Positions 34,207 to 45,456 of a stretch of DNA of 64,000 bases are shown here, one piece after another; position 1 is the stretch's first letter; each line of letters begins with the position of its first letter. Origin of the DNA: Cheiracanthium punctorium (lineage: Eukaryota > Arthropoda > Arachnida > Araneae > Cheiracanthiidae); contig JAWZYV010013267.1 of NCBI GenBank assembly GCA_038373885.1, positions 248,001 through 312,000 on the forward strand. Direction: 5' to 3'. Under the pieces are notes generated by a model that searched no databases, had not been told where the DNA came from, and was given only the letters and a program-made list of their open reading frames with translations. A program made the translations under genes and the position numbers.

Positions 34207-34723
34207 TTAACCCTTTGAGGCGCAGCCTTTCCCAATGCTGAAAAAAGGGCAGCCGTTGCCATCGCTCGACTTACCTACCAGCAAGACGGCGGACAATCGA
34301 AACCTTCATCGCGTGCCACAGATCTAGAGACCCTTAGAGACGATAGCTGGCTGTGCCGGCACAGCCAGCTGCGTCAAAAAAGGGTCTCTAGATCTGTGGC
34401 ACACGATGAACGTTTCGATCGTCCGCCATCTTGCTGATAGTTAAGTCGAGCGATGGCGACGGCTGCCCTTTTTTCAGCATTGGGCAATCTCTACAGCTGT
34501 TCTCGCATTCTTCCATTTTTCAGCAGATGTCAGTGCTGTTAAAAATAATCGTGACCATTTGTTTTACGGGAAATGAAGTGCTAAAAAAGTAAAGGATTCT
34601 CGTGGAGCTATGTCACCCGCAACTATTTTTATAGAAGTCAAATCTATTCTACGTGACTGGCAACAGTCAAAACGTCAGAGTTTGGTGTTCCCAGAGCGGG
34701 AATACTGAGCGTTAAAGGGTTAA
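34207..34723 (-). mobile_element. piggyBac-type MITE family 1, copy C
   Basis: TTAA is at 34207-34210 and 34720-34723. It begins TTAACCCTTTGAGGCGCAGC and ends AGCGTTAAAGGGTTAA. An inner inverted repeat is formed by the GCCGTTGCCATCGCTCGACT and AGTCGAGCGATGGCGACGGC arms around ACAGATCTAGAGACCC/GGGTCTCTAGATCTGT, so nearly half of the element can fold back. Confidence 0.9.
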
Positions 34724-35197
34724 CTTCTCTGTGGCCACCTGCTGGATGTCCTCACCAATAGAGGGGGGCCAATCCTGTGGGTCTTGGTAGTGAAGAATGA
34801 CAAATGATCAATTGCAAGTCCTTAGAGAAAAACAAACAACATGTACACACACAAAAGGAGCAAAATTAACTGTTATAGCATATGGAAATGGAAGCATATT
34901 CCATAAAATGTTTTCCATGCTATATAAAGTCAACTCCAGATAGAGTGAACCCGGATATAGTGAACTTTCAGCTATAGCGAAGGCAAATCATTAGTCCCGA
35001 TTCACATACATTAAAAATGTGCATACCATTTTTCGGTTTTAGTGAACCATGACTTCGGTTATGGTAAACTTAGAAATCGAACTTTAAAATTCCGGAAATA
35101 GCGGAGATGATGTTTTTGGATGCCTATCCCAATAGCGCATAACAGACTATTTTCATGCTTAATTGAGGTAATGCAATTTTTTTTCAATGAATGCACA
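34724..35197. other. Decayed pogo-like sequence left of Helitron
   Basis: 34926-35060 carries repeated (G)GATATAGTGAACTTTCAGC-like and TTCGGTT..AGTGAACC motifs. A related AACTTCGGATATAGTGG motif appears beyond the Helitron at about 37858, so an older element may have been split by the Helitron insertion. Confidence 0.35.
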
Positions 35198-35261
35198 TCT
35201 TATAAATAAAAATGAAATTCTGTTTGTTTGTTTGTTTGTTTGTTTGTTTGTGGATTTGATT

Positions 35262-35745
35262 CGTATTCAAATCCACAAAAATAGACCTATCGGCCTGAAA
35301 TTTAGCACAGATATGTAAAATAATATAAAATAAATCATAGTCCACTTTAAAACTTTGAAAGTCCACCCGTTCCCGGAATTTAAGAGATTTTTTATGCTCT
35401 TCACACAAAAATCTTTCCCTAATTGTAACCCCTGTAGTGAAAAAAGTGTGAAATAAGGATCTTGGTTGCCATGTGTGGCGATTTTGCCGAATAAAATGTC
35501 GTTCGTATACAAATCCACAAAAATGGACCTATCGGCCTGAAATTTAGCACAGATATGTAAAATAATATAGAATAAATCGCAGTCCACTTTAAAAGTTTGA
35601 AAGTCCACCCGTTCCCGGAATTTAAGAGATTTTTTATGCTCTTCACGCAAAAATCTTTCCGTAATTGTAACCCCTGTAGTGAAAAAAGTGTGAAATAAGG
35701 ATCGTGGTTGCCATGTGTGGCGATTTTGCCGAATATAATGTTTTA
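35262..35745 (+). repeat. 242 bp two-copy repeat inside Helitron
   Basis: Both copies read AAATCCACAAAAATRGACCT, ATCGGCCTGAAATTTAGCAC, GTCCACCCGTTCCCGGAATT and GTTGCCATGTGTGGCGATTT with few differences. The overlapping minus-strand frames (35184-35650) come from this repeat and its 242 bp period, which is not divisible by three. Confidence 0.85.
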
Positions 35746-36620
35746 AATTCTCAAAGTAAAAATAAAAGAATAATAATGATTTTTTTTTGTTAATTTATAT
35801 TCGTAAGGTTATTTTTTTTGAAATTATAATATCGTGTGCATGGGAAATCAGAGCAGGAATGTAATGCTTTACACGCAAAACAATAAGAATTCAAGATTTC
35901 CGAGGCTAATGTGTAAATTTTTTTAGTTTGGCAAAAAAATAAAATGGCTGAAATATGGATTTTGAGTAAGTGAGTTCTAGCGGTTTGCACAGTTTTCGGC
36001 TTGGCGCAATTTATTGAGAGCTCAAGGAAATAGATTTTTGGAAACAAGTGCAAAGGTTTTATTAGAATACAGCGTTAAATTTTAATGATCCGTGAAGAAA
36101 TAATGCAGTTATTAAGGGATTTCAAGCGATCTAACTTCAGAATTCTCGCCAATTGAGTACATTGATTTAAGTTGGGGGAATTCCGCCAAATTTCAGAAAA
36201 TTGAAATCTTCTCATTTAGTACATCGGAGTAACGATGAATAAAACACATTATAGTTGATAATAAAAAAAAAATTGGCTGTATTAAGGGATTCCAATTTTC
36301 AAATAAATGCGTGCTACTCTTTGGCGGTCAAACCATTTCCCATATTGATTGCTGCTAAGTCAATGCTTCGAATGATTCCCTGAAAAAACTCTTGCAAAAT
36401 GGCGTATGTTGGCACTTTGGCGAGGCTTAGATTTGAAACTGGATTTTATTTGAGACTGGTATATATAATAACACTGGTTATAGATAAAAATGAATATTGG
36501 TATGTGTTTATGAGGTTGAAAAACTCCAGCACCGTTGAGCACCGTTGCACGATGAAATTTGGTTCACCTAAGTCTTTTATGATGGAGAAGGTTTTTATGC
36601 TATCCGTTTTCCTTAACTTG

Positions 36621-37550
36621 CCACTTGGTGCCGCAGCACAACGTCGAATTCTATTCCGTTTAGCCGTTTGCTATGCGAATACCGTCCAACCGATTTCGAT
36701 GAAATTTGGTACACGCGAATATTAGAACACGGAGAATATTTTTCACTATCCATTTTACTGTAACTTGCCGCTAAATGGCGCTGCAAAGCATCAACTTCTA
36801 TACCGTTCCACCGATCGGCATAAAATTTTTTATACTTACACATTTGAGCACGAAGAATATATTCTAACTGCGTTCCTTTTGATTTTACTCACCACTAGAT
36901 GACACTGCAATACATTATTATTTTAACTCGCCACTAGATGACGCTGCAGCAGGCCAAATTCTTGACCATTCAAACGGTCGCTATGAAAATCAGTATACAT
37001 AGCTATTTGAACAATGAGAATATTTTGGCGTTATCCATTTTGCTATAACTCGCCACTTGACGGCGCTGTAGCAAATCATTACTTTAATTAACTACTAGAT
37101 GGCCCTGCAGTGTATCACTTCTTGACTGTGCAAATGATCGTTATGAAAATTGGTATACATAGATAGTTGAACACGGTCGCTATGAAAATCAGTATACATA
37201 GCTATTTGAACAATGAGAATATTTTGGCGTTATCCATTTTGCTATAACTCGCCACTTGACGGCGATGTAGCAAATCATTACTTTATTGAACCACTAGATG
37301 GCCCTGCAGTGTATCACTTCTTGACTGTGCAAATGATCGCTATGAAAATAGGTATACATAGATATTTGAACACGGGGAAGAGTTTGGCGCTATCCATTTT
37401 CCTATAACTTGCCACTAGATGTCGCGTCAACACATGAACTTCAGGACTGTCCAGCCGATAGTCATGAAAATTCGTATACATCGATATCTGAATGCGAAAA
37501 ATATTTTCGCCGTATCCGTTTTGCTAAAACTCGCCACTAGATTGCGCTAC
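36621..37550 (+). promoter_or_regulatory. Array of ten CTCF-like motifs in Helitron
   Basis: Starts: 36621, 36768, 36892, 36931, 37053, 37092, 37252, 37291, 37412 and 37534. Each resembles CCACTAGATGGCGCTGC. The known animal CTCF core is CCASYAGRKGGCRS, and CCACTAGATGGCGC fits it at every position. Individual copies deviate at one to several positions (for example CCACTAGATGGCCCTGC and CCACTTGACGGCGCTGT). They are all in the same orientation and embedded in 80-200 bp subrepeats with TATCCATTTTGCTATAACTC. Binding is inferred only from motif resemblance. Confidence 0.5.
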
Positions 37551-37733
37551 GCCGCATGACCTTCCGCACCATACAAACGATTGCCTTGCAATTCGGTATG
37601 CATGATTATTGGACACAATATAACGCGATATCCACTTTGCTATATCTCTTTATTACAATGAATAGTAATCACCACAAATCGTAATATCAAAAAGTCCATT
37701 CATTCCCGTGCGAAGAACGGGTACTTCAGCTAG

Positions 37734-38454
37734 TTATTTTATAAATGCGATTGATTCTGTTTGATTTACTTAATAAATATTCGGTATTGCCATGAAATAC
37801 TATTTTTTTAGTTTATTAAGTTTCTCAGTTCGCCATATGCACTCTTCGGCTTCAGCGAACTTCGGATATAGTGGAATAAATTTGATGGACTTAAAAAAAT
37901 TTTGCAATAGCATAAAACTCACGTTAGAAATGCAATGAAAACTAAATTGCTAATTAAAACGATTATACTTGTACTCTCTGCAGTTTTCTGAAACATGCCT
38001 GACAGTTTTCAAGTAAAATAAATTACCGAAACATTTCCTTTGAAACTATAATAAAGTACTCAAGAAAACGTATCGAAATGTTTGTCAGACATTTCCTGTG
38101 TATTATATAATACATTCTTTTATTTCATAAATTTCTCAACTGATGTACGCTTTATTGTATTTCTGATCCGTAATATGTCCCTTTATCGCTGTTGAAAATT
38201 TGTCTTTGATCCTGACAAACTTCCGGCATAGTTTTCTGTTTTTCTGAGAGAGCTACTGGCTTAAACAGAAGAAAAAGATGATTCAAGTGCAGTAAGAATT
38301 CTTCTAAAGGATTTCTTTCAATTCAAAGGAAATGGCTACCGCCAGTAGGACAACCTGAAGTATTTATAACATTTATTTCAACATTATTAAATGGGTGCAT
38401 GCAATCCCTTAAAACTATTCATCTGATTACTTTTAAATTTTTCTAACCTGTTAA
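37734..38454. other. Non-coding, includes a diverged duplicate
   Basis: About 38000-38420 aligns with 39285-39660: shared GTAATAAAG(A/T)ACT, TATATTTCTGATYC(G/A)T, GAAAATGGCT(A/G)(C/T)CG and TAGG(G/A)CAA blocks. It is an old local duplication of unknown function. Confidence 0.5.
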
Positions 38455-38700
38455 CTAGCTTGTACCCGTTCTTCGTTTGGAATCAAATAGAATCAAATAT
38501 ATTTTTCTTACTCATATTATTGAAATTAATTCCATCGCAGTGAAATCTCAAAAAATTGGAAAATCTTGACATAAGTTTTGCCTTATTAGATATTTAGATA
38601 ATACCTAGTGATTGAAAATAGATATTACAGCAACTATCTCACAAGTCATCGAAGCATATTACCAATTAGATAATTTAGAAAAATGAAGAGTAGTTCCCAA
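38455..38700 (-). mobile_element. Helitron 3' terminus, family B-like
   Basis: The plus strand AA|CTAGCTTGTACCCGTTCTTCG is the complement of CGAAGAACGGGTACAAGCTAG followed by T. This is the family B 3' end (GCGAAGAACGGGTACTTCAGCTAG) with a short change. The 5' end was not found before the SINE at 38708, so it is truncated or decayed. Confidence 0.55.
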
Positions 38701-38707
38701 ACCTATA

Positions 38708-38937
38708 TAGCCCCACCAGTGGCGTAGGTCTAGCGCTTTGAACTGGGAGACGGAAGGTGCCTGATTCGAAACCAGGTAGCACCTGCCGACCTAACCGTTC
38801 GGAGTTTTCCGTCGTTTTCACCGAAACTTCACGTAAGTACGGGTTGGGACCCTTAGAAAGTCTCCTACGGAGGGCAATCCAACCCCTGGCTAAGAACCCT
38901 AGCGTAGATAGTTGGCCGTAACCACCACATCCATTTC
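38708..38937 (+). mobile_element. tRNA-derived SINE, family c
   Basis: The head reads CAGTGGCGTAGGTCTAGCGC with a box A-like segment, then GGTGCCTGATTCGAAACC containing box B (GATTCGAAACC). A body follows with GTTTTCCGTCGTTTTCACCG, GGGTTGGGACCC and CTAGCGTAGATAGTTGGCCG. The tRNA part cannot form an intact tRNA, so this is a SINE, not a tRNA gene. Confidence 0.75.
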
Positions 38938-39712
38938 AAACGTATGTATATGGTATATAATATGGCGGGAAACATAGTAACGACAAAATAAATATTGTAC
39001 CTAAACATGTGATGTCTGCCAAGCATAGCATCTTGATATAAAATAAAAGTAACATATCAACACGTCTTAGCTCCTTCCCGAATTTTCCAGAGCTGAACTC
39101 GGGCAGGCGAAATGTCTCATCCCGAGTCTAGCTCGGGCACTATGAATAATTTTTTAAATGCATTTTTAGAAATTTTGTATGTGAATGGTGCTATTAGTTA
39201 AAAAAAAAATGTGTGTGTGAAAATAAGCATAAAAAATTGACATTTCTTGATCTCTGATTCCGAAATAAGATCAGTATGGAAGGTTTTAAAACTGTAATAA
39301 AGAACTTAAATGTTTTGATATGTTTATCAGTTTGTTTTTGCATTTCCACTACTGCACTCTTATTTCACAAAGATTTCAACTCATGTAGACTTTACTATAT
39401 TTCTGATTCATGGTATCCCTTGATAACTACTGAAAAACTTCTTTCATTCTAATTTTCTTCTCTTCTTTTTAAGGAACTGATGGCTCAACACAAGAAACCT
39501 GATGCCCGGCATTATCCTTCACAATCATTCTTTCTGTTGAAAGGAAAATGGCTGTCGATAGGGCAATACTATGAATTATTTATAGCTCTCATTCACAACT
39601 ATTGCGAACCGATTTCTAATCATAATTTTCTTTGGCTCCTATCCGCCTTCATACATTAACAATGCACACGGCAGTTTTCTATACAAGGGTCCCAAAAAGG
39701 TGGTAACATGAT
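38938..39712. other. Non-coding stretch
   Basis: 39285-39660 is the second copy of the old duplication described at 38000-38420. A CCCGAGTCTAGCTCGGG hairpin lies near 39121. A similar CGAGCTACAAGCTCGG segment followed by AATAATTTTTTAAATG occurs at 52390-52435. Confidence 0.45.
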
Positions 39713-40182
39713 TTAACCCTTTAACGCGCAGTGTTCCCGCTCTGGGAACACCAAACTCTGACGTTTTGACTGTTGCCAGTCACGAAGAATAGATTTGATT
39801 TCTATAAAAATAGTTGCGGGTGACATAGCTCCACGAGAATCCTTTACTTTATACGTCATTTCCCGTAAACAAAATTGTCACGATTATTTTTAACAGCACT
39901 GACATCTGCTGAAAAATGGAGGAATGCGAGAACATCTGGATAGATTGCCCAATGCAGAAAAAGGGGCAGCCGTTGCCATCGCTCGACTTAACTACCAGCA
40001 AGATGGCGGACGATCGAAACGTTCATCGCGTGCCACAGATCTAGAGACCCTTTTCTTGACGACAGCCGGCTGTGCACACTGCCGGCTGTTGCTGTCCGCC
40101 ATCTTGCTGGTAGTTAAGCCGAGCGATGGCAACGGCTGCCCTTTTTTCAGCATTGGGAAAGGATTGTGCCTCAAAGGGTTAA
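39713..40182 (+). mobile_element. piggyBac-type MITE family 1, copy D
   Basis: TTAA is at 39713-39716 and 40179-40182. The left end is TTAACCCTTTAACGCGCAGT and the right end GTGCCTCAAAGGGTTAA. It contains both inner inverted arms (GCCGTTGCCATCGCTCGACT and CGAGCGATGGCAACGGCTGC). Frames on both strands across it are repeat readings. Confidence 0.92.
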
Positions 40183-40722
40183 ATCTATTAGAGATAAGTG
40201 GGCAAATGTAAGGTGAAAAAATGTTCAAAATAAGTTTGGAAATAAGACTACGCGAAGAAAAAATTCCTCTGTTTAATTTCCTCCTACACTTTTATTTGGG
40301 CTTATGCCTGCCCCCACTTTGTATCCTTAACAATGACACTCAAACTTTTTTAAAAATTTGTTAAATTTTTCATTTTGGATTTCTGTATCAGAAAGCAACC
40401 AAAAGGAGATTTTTGACCATCCAAGTAGATTTAATACTTGCACACAATCCTTTTGTACTTTGATAAATAATGCAAATATATGCTTAAAGTGTGTTCTTGT
40501 CAAACACACTTTCGGTCAAAGAGTATCTTCCCAAATCCCTAAAGATATGGTATCTAAAATTGATGCACTGATCAAATTAAGTCTAAAACTTGCACGAATG
40601 GATGATGATTTTATTGTAAACTTAACACACAGTGACAAGAAAAATATGTGTTCTAAAATAAATTGAATGCTTAGTGAAAATTATTTGTACAAGTGACATT
40701 AAATATTCTTTATAGCATACCG

Positions 40723-42057
40723 ATACTGTAGGGACCTAAAATAAATATCCCTATAGACAGTTTGAGATTAACAATAAAAAAGTAGAGGTAAAATAGATTA
40801 ACCGTGGAGAATAGTGCTTCAGTCATCAATGGGTGAGTCTTTTACATTGATTTTGAAGTCGGGTGATGAATTAACTTTATAGAAGAAGAGGACAGGCTTT
40901 TTGTTTTTTTACGTAATTATTTTATTTGGTTTTTTCTGTACTGTAAACCTCAAACCCTTTGTGCGCTTTCATGTTTCGATAAATTAAAAACTTTTACTAA
41001 CAATATACATAAAAGTTTGTATAAAAAGTAGATGAACGAAGTTTATTGCATTATATTATTAATTTACTTACACACATATGTAACATATCGGTGCTGGACA
41101 AAAGCAGGGCAGGCGACTCGGTCAGAACACGCTTTGAGCCCGCGAGCTGGCGCCGTTGAAACGACCGGCCGCCCGCAGCTGGAACTTGTAGCCGGGTCAA
41201 GAAAGGACGTTCTGGGGGCGCTGGACAGCCCAGGTATACTCGGGCTATACGGTGTTGACGTGTGGAATACACTACACTGGGTTTAAGAAGACAAATTTTT
41301 ATTAGCTTTTCACATGAGTTTAGATGGCAACTGAAGTCACGAAAAAGATAGCTCTCCAGGCTGTGCGAGCCGTCTTTTTAGCTTTTGAGGTCGTGTCACA
41401 TGACCCATGCAGTTTGCTTTGATTGGTTAATCCCAAATCTGAGCTGCGGTTTTTGTACGGACTTTTTTGACTTTTAAGGCGCCAGTTTAACTGAACAAGG
41501 GAACCCCTTATAAGATTACAAAGGAATTGCTAGGGACTGTGTAGTTATTGCGGTATTAAGCAGTTTTAGATCGCGAAATTTTGTTCTCAACTACGCAATT
41601 TAAAAGCTTTTTAGTGCTTTGGAATTTTAACACGTTTTGATTTCATATGTTGCATACTTCTTTTTTCTATTTTTTTTTTTTTTTTTTAAATGCCTATGTT
41701 TTATGCCACGCTCCATCATTGATTAAGCTTCAGCACATCAAAAGCAATTTGTAGAAACAAGGCCCTATATGATTGAAAAAGTTTATCTTATATTTTACGC
41801 CCATTCTGTTGTCTTTTATTATCGCATATTCTGCACCGTATAGGTAATTATTTCTAAAAATAAACATAGCGGGTTATACGTGCTACAAATTGATTTTTAA
41901 GCGATAAAATTATCGTTATAGGAAGGTGCGTGTAAAAAGTGAATATCGTTGTAGACAAGTTTAAAATATATTGAGTAAATAGGAATTCTGTCGGGACCAA
42001 ATAAATATTGTTATAGGCAGGTTTATCGTTCTACGGATACGCAGGGTTTATTTGAAA
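40723..42057. other. ~1.3 kb block present only in unit 1
   Basis: Unit 2 joins TTAAATATTCTTTATA directly (through a G-run) to CTGTTAATGTCAT, whereas unit 1 has about 1.3 kb between them. The block starts ACTGTAGGGACCTAAAATAA and ends near CTGTCGGGACCAAATAAATA, giving loosely similar edges. It includes a GC-rich patch at about 41090-41250 that is strikingly unlike its surroundings. Short frames there (41032-41286) on both strands are not supported. It could be a retrotransposon LTR or another insertion. Confidence 0.45.
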
Positions 42058-42527
42058 GTTACTGTTAATGTCATTATTTTGAAATTTTTCCTGCAAGTGA
42101 TTTTAGCATACCTCAAAAGTGCGTAACATCAAACAAATTATAAGTATCTCTCAAAACTCTTCATATAATGTAATACCCATCAAGCAACTCCACTCCGCAT
42201 ATAACATCTCCCAAACTGCTATTTTGTATTGTGTTGTTTTTCCCGAATGATGCGCTTCATTTTGTTATTTATTTATCCTTGTTTATAACCCCCCTAGCCC
42301 CTCCCCCCTACACACACACGCCGGTGAAATGAAGGTGAAAATATGTTGCTGACAAGAGAAAGGGTAATAAACCTGAAATACTTTATTTGATACGATACTC
42401 GACTAACATACGCCAAACTAATGTTGTGAAATAACATTCGAGTCTTAACAGTTTTCTAAAAGACAAACGCGTATAAACATGTAACTACTCACGCTCATAG
42501 TGCTAACGTGGTAAGAGCTTGTATATA

Positions 42528-43671
42528 CAGTAGAATCTCGCTACAACGATATCCTCTATAACGATAATTCTCTCTATTACGATATTTTTTCATAGTCCTG
42601 GCTGAATTCCCTTTAGATTAATGTAAAACAGTTCTCTGTATTACGATACCCTTTAAAACGATAATTCTCTGTACAACGATGGTAATAATTATCCCTTACA
42701 TCACAATAATTCTCTCTACTACGATATATTTTTTTTTTCTACGATGCATCAGAAGCCCAACTCATGCACAGATATTGAAAGCTACACGAAGAAAGTCGAG
42801 GAAAAATGTGGTTGGAACGGATTGGACCACGCCTCTGCCAAAGAACGTTTTCTAAGTTTCGTTTTGATGATGTAACACTATGGTAATGAGAAAGTGCATT
42901 TCTCGTAAGGTGGAAGGGCAGTTGGCATTTCCTGGATGACACATCTTTGATTCCTATCCCCCTCTTTAAAAAATGGTCAAGGATTCCTTTCACCGGAACT
43001 GATATAGAAAACGATACGTTCTTTTGTCTGAAGTTGAGTAAGAATTTTAACCTCCGATAAATCCTATCGAGGTCGATTATTACACGAGGATATTTTAAAT
43101 TATTTATGAGTTTTGTTTACTATGAAGTTTGTTTTATGAAAATTGAAAGCAAATGGCTAAAAGAAAAACAAATACCTATCGAAGTGAAATTCAACATCAT
43201 AAAAGATTTTGAAAAAGGTATGAAGCAAAATATATAAGGATAAATTAATGGGTTTGTATTTTCAATTAATATCTAATACATTTTAAAAAACGCTTTTGCG
43301 ACATTCACGTTTTATTTATTTAGACATTATATATTTGTTATTCAAATATGCTATAAATATTTATAAGCTATATCTCCGCTAGAATCACTGGCGAGGCGGC
43401 AAGGGTATTTAACTAAAATTTGTGAGTGTTGTGAAAATTACTGAAAACTATAAACATGCTTTTCTCCTTTTATTTATTATAATATATTACTTGCGAGGGT
43501 GTGCTGAATGAAAACAGAACACTTTCTGGTGACACCGCAGGGTATGGGATATATAAAGAACAAAAATCAAAAATCTTTTCGTTCCAATATCGATTCTCTC
43601 TATAACGATAATTCTCTCTACAACGATATATTATTTTGACCCCCAAATATCGTTATAGAGGGATTTCACTA
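42528..43671 (+). mobile_element. Tigger/pogo-type element, 1144 bp
   Basis: TA duplications at 42526-42527 and 43672-43673 flank CAGTAGAATCTCGCTACAAC on the left and the complement of GTTATAGAGGGATTTCACTA on the right. Both ends carry repeated (A)TATAACGATAATTCTCTCTA subterminal motifs. At about 43155-43230 the plus strand reads IPIEVKFNIIKDFEKGMKQN, like the start of the CENP-B-type helix-turn-helix of pogo transposases. The rest of the transposase is missing, so it is a deleted copy. Confidence 0.85.
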
Positions 43672-43820
43672 TAACTCTTTTACAATTCAGTATTTCATGC
43701 AGTTGACATTGGCTTTCGAAGGAATGTCTCTCGTCAGCTCTGTTGTTCGAAATTAATTTAAGGATACATGGCGCATCTGGATCACTAAAAGAAAAAGTTT
43801 TTGCAAATGATTTATCATTT

Positions 43821-44342
43821 TTAACCCTTTAACGCGCAGTCTTCCCGCTCTGGGAACAACAAACTCTGACGTTTTGACTGTTGCCAGTCACGAAGAATAG
43901 ATTTCATTTCTATAAAAATAGTTGTGGGTGACATAGCTCCACGAGAATCCTTTACTTTTTAGCACGCCATTTCCCGTTGTCAAAAAAATTGTCACGATTC
44001 TTTTTAACAGCACTGACATCTGCTGAAAAATGGTAAGAATGCGAGAACGGCTGGATAGATTGCCCAATTCTGAAAAAAGGGCAGCCGTTGCCATCGCTCG
44101 ACTTAACTACCAGCAAGATGGCTGACGATCGAAACGTTCATCGCGTGCCACAGATCTAGACACCCTTTTTTGACGCAGCTGGCTCTGCCGCACAGCCAGC
44201 TGTCGTCAAAAAAGTGTCTCTTAGATCCGTGGCGCGCGATGAACGTTTCGATCGTCAGCCATCTTGCTGGTAGTTAAGTCGAGTGATGGCAACGGCTGCT
44301 CTTTTTTCAGCATTGGGAAAGGGTTGCGCCTCAAAGGGTTAA
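43821..44342 (+). mobile_element. piggyBac-type MITE family 1, copy E
   Basis: TTAA is at 43821-43824 and 44339-44342. The ends are TTAACCCTTTAACGCGCAGT and TGCGCCTCAAAGGGTTAA, with both inner arms present. The paralogous position in unit 2 (53192-53195) has a single TTAA followed by the same TTCCCAA(A/C)CTTCT, an empty site. Insertion therefore followed the segmental duplication. Confidence 0.95.
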
Positions 44343-44553
44343 TTCCCAACCTTCTTGTGAACCCCTTTGCAATTCGAAAGAAATTGGCTAACCCTTTCCT
44401 TTATAAGCGCTCCGTTCTAGAATATTTTTGCAAACCTCTAGGGGGCTCTCGAACCCTGGGTGGAGAACCAATTCTTTAAAAGTAAGTATCCAGCTCATTA
44501 TTTTAAAATACTTAGAAAGGAAAAACCTAGAAAACTTAATTTTCACTTTAATG

Positions 44554-44691
44554 CAATGAAGCCTCCGTAAACTGGACCCGTGCGGTTCCCTCAAAAAATG
44601 TCAAACTTCGTGTGTCCACTTTATATAGTTATAGTATATTACGGACACGTTCCGTTCCCTAGAAAAGTGTCCATTTTAGGGAGGTACACTG
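44554..44691. mobile_element. Short pogo-type MITE
   Basis: The right end reads TTTTAGGGAGGTACACTG then TA. The left (CCTCCGTAAACTGGACCC) is the inverted partner of GTGTCCATTTTAGGGAGG. A central ACGGACACGTTCCGTTCCCT block repeats the arm sequence. Left edge uncertain. It lies about 160 bp beyond the stop of gene copy 1. Confidence 0.5.
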
Positions 44692-44851
44692 TACAGTGAC
44701 TAACTGATCTAAATTAAAAATACACACTCGTACCAATACAAAAGTTACCAAAAATATTTATGGTCATGATTATTTACATGCAATGATTATAACCCTCATA
44801 TCCGGGTAAATGAAAATTATGATACACAAATGCTTTACACCTTTCAACATC

Positions 44852-45456
44852 TCATAACATATCAGCTATAACTCTTCGTGCCATGAACATGATGCGATGA
44901 TAGTGCATGAGTGCAAATACGTGCAGACTAAAAGCCCACAGCACCACAATCATGCCCGTATTAGCTACAAGAACACGTCTGTAGTAAGTGTGTAAGTGCA
45001 AAGGTGCAACTCCTAATCCCAAATGACAGAAGCCAGCGACACGCAAGGCTCTGCTGAGCCTGCGACTCGATATAATTCCAGAATCATGCGCCAAGAGGAT
45101 GCTCAAAATGGTAGCGGCATAAAACTGGACCATCATCCACGGTTTCATGACGAACACGTCACCTAGCTGGGTGAAAGCTGCTGAGAATGACCCAGCAGAG
45201 ACGATGCTCAGGAAACAGGCCGTCGGAAGCCTCATCTCGTCAGTCATCCATCTCCGGAAGATTATCCTCAATGGCATGTGGAAGTGTCTATGCATGTAAA
45301 AATCAAACTCTGGAGGTGTGATCTCAAAGAAGTTGCAGGTATAATACAAGAACAGCACAAGGGCGTAAGCGACTGCAACGATCAAGAATCCAGTGTGTGC
45401 TTCCATTGTCAATTCGATTGCTACGAGTGCGCCACCAGATCCACCAGCTTTAGTCT
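44852..45456 (-). CDS. Terminal exon of an uncharacterised membrane protein, copy 1
   Basis: This is a 605 bp exon: two bases of a split codon, then 200 codons and a stop. It opens after a good acceptor (T-rich tract, TTTCAG) at 45457-45459. The protein starts ETKAGGSGGALVAIELTMEA. It has about five hydrophobic helices: near-N-terminal GFLIVAVAYALVLFLYYTC, one around FLSIVSAGSFSAAFTQLGDV, then VQFYAATILSILL, FCHLGLGVAPL, and VANTGMIVVLWAFSLHVFAL. A basic loop (PLRIIFRRWMTDEMR) lies between the first two. It aligns without gaps to 53535-54139, about 58% identical by eye over 185 residues. Upstream exons, signal peptide and promoter are not visible. I do not recognise the family and infer only a multi-pass membrane protein. 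Confidence 0.75.

Larger units (their letters stand above)
35198..37733 (+). mobile_element. Non-autonomous Helitron, family B (2.5 kb)
   Basis: The 5' end is TCTTATAAATAAAAATGAAA after A. The 3' end is CCCGT-GCGAAGA-ACGGG, then TACTTCAGCTAG, then T at 37734. It has the Helitron hairpin, CTAG terminus and A/T target. No Rep/helicase is encoded; frames inside are repeat readings. Internal structure: a (GTTT)n run at 35217-35250, a two-copy 242 bp repeat (35262-35745), a 199 bp tandem pair (36976-37373), and ten CTCF-like motifs from 36621 to 37550. Confidence 0.92.

Noticed and set aside
35184..35650. 127-codon minus-strand frame with an internal peptide repeat
   Set aside because: It reads the 242 bp Helitron repeat. 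The period is not a multiple of three, so the repeat is a DNA feature and not a protein one.
38708..38800. tRNA-like box A and box B sequence
   Set aside because: It cannot form a full tRNA cloverleaf and continues into a SINE body, so it was not called as a tRNA gene.
39924..40228. 95- and 78-codon frames on opposite strands
   Set aside because: They lie wholly inside the piggyBac-type MITE and come from its inverted arms.
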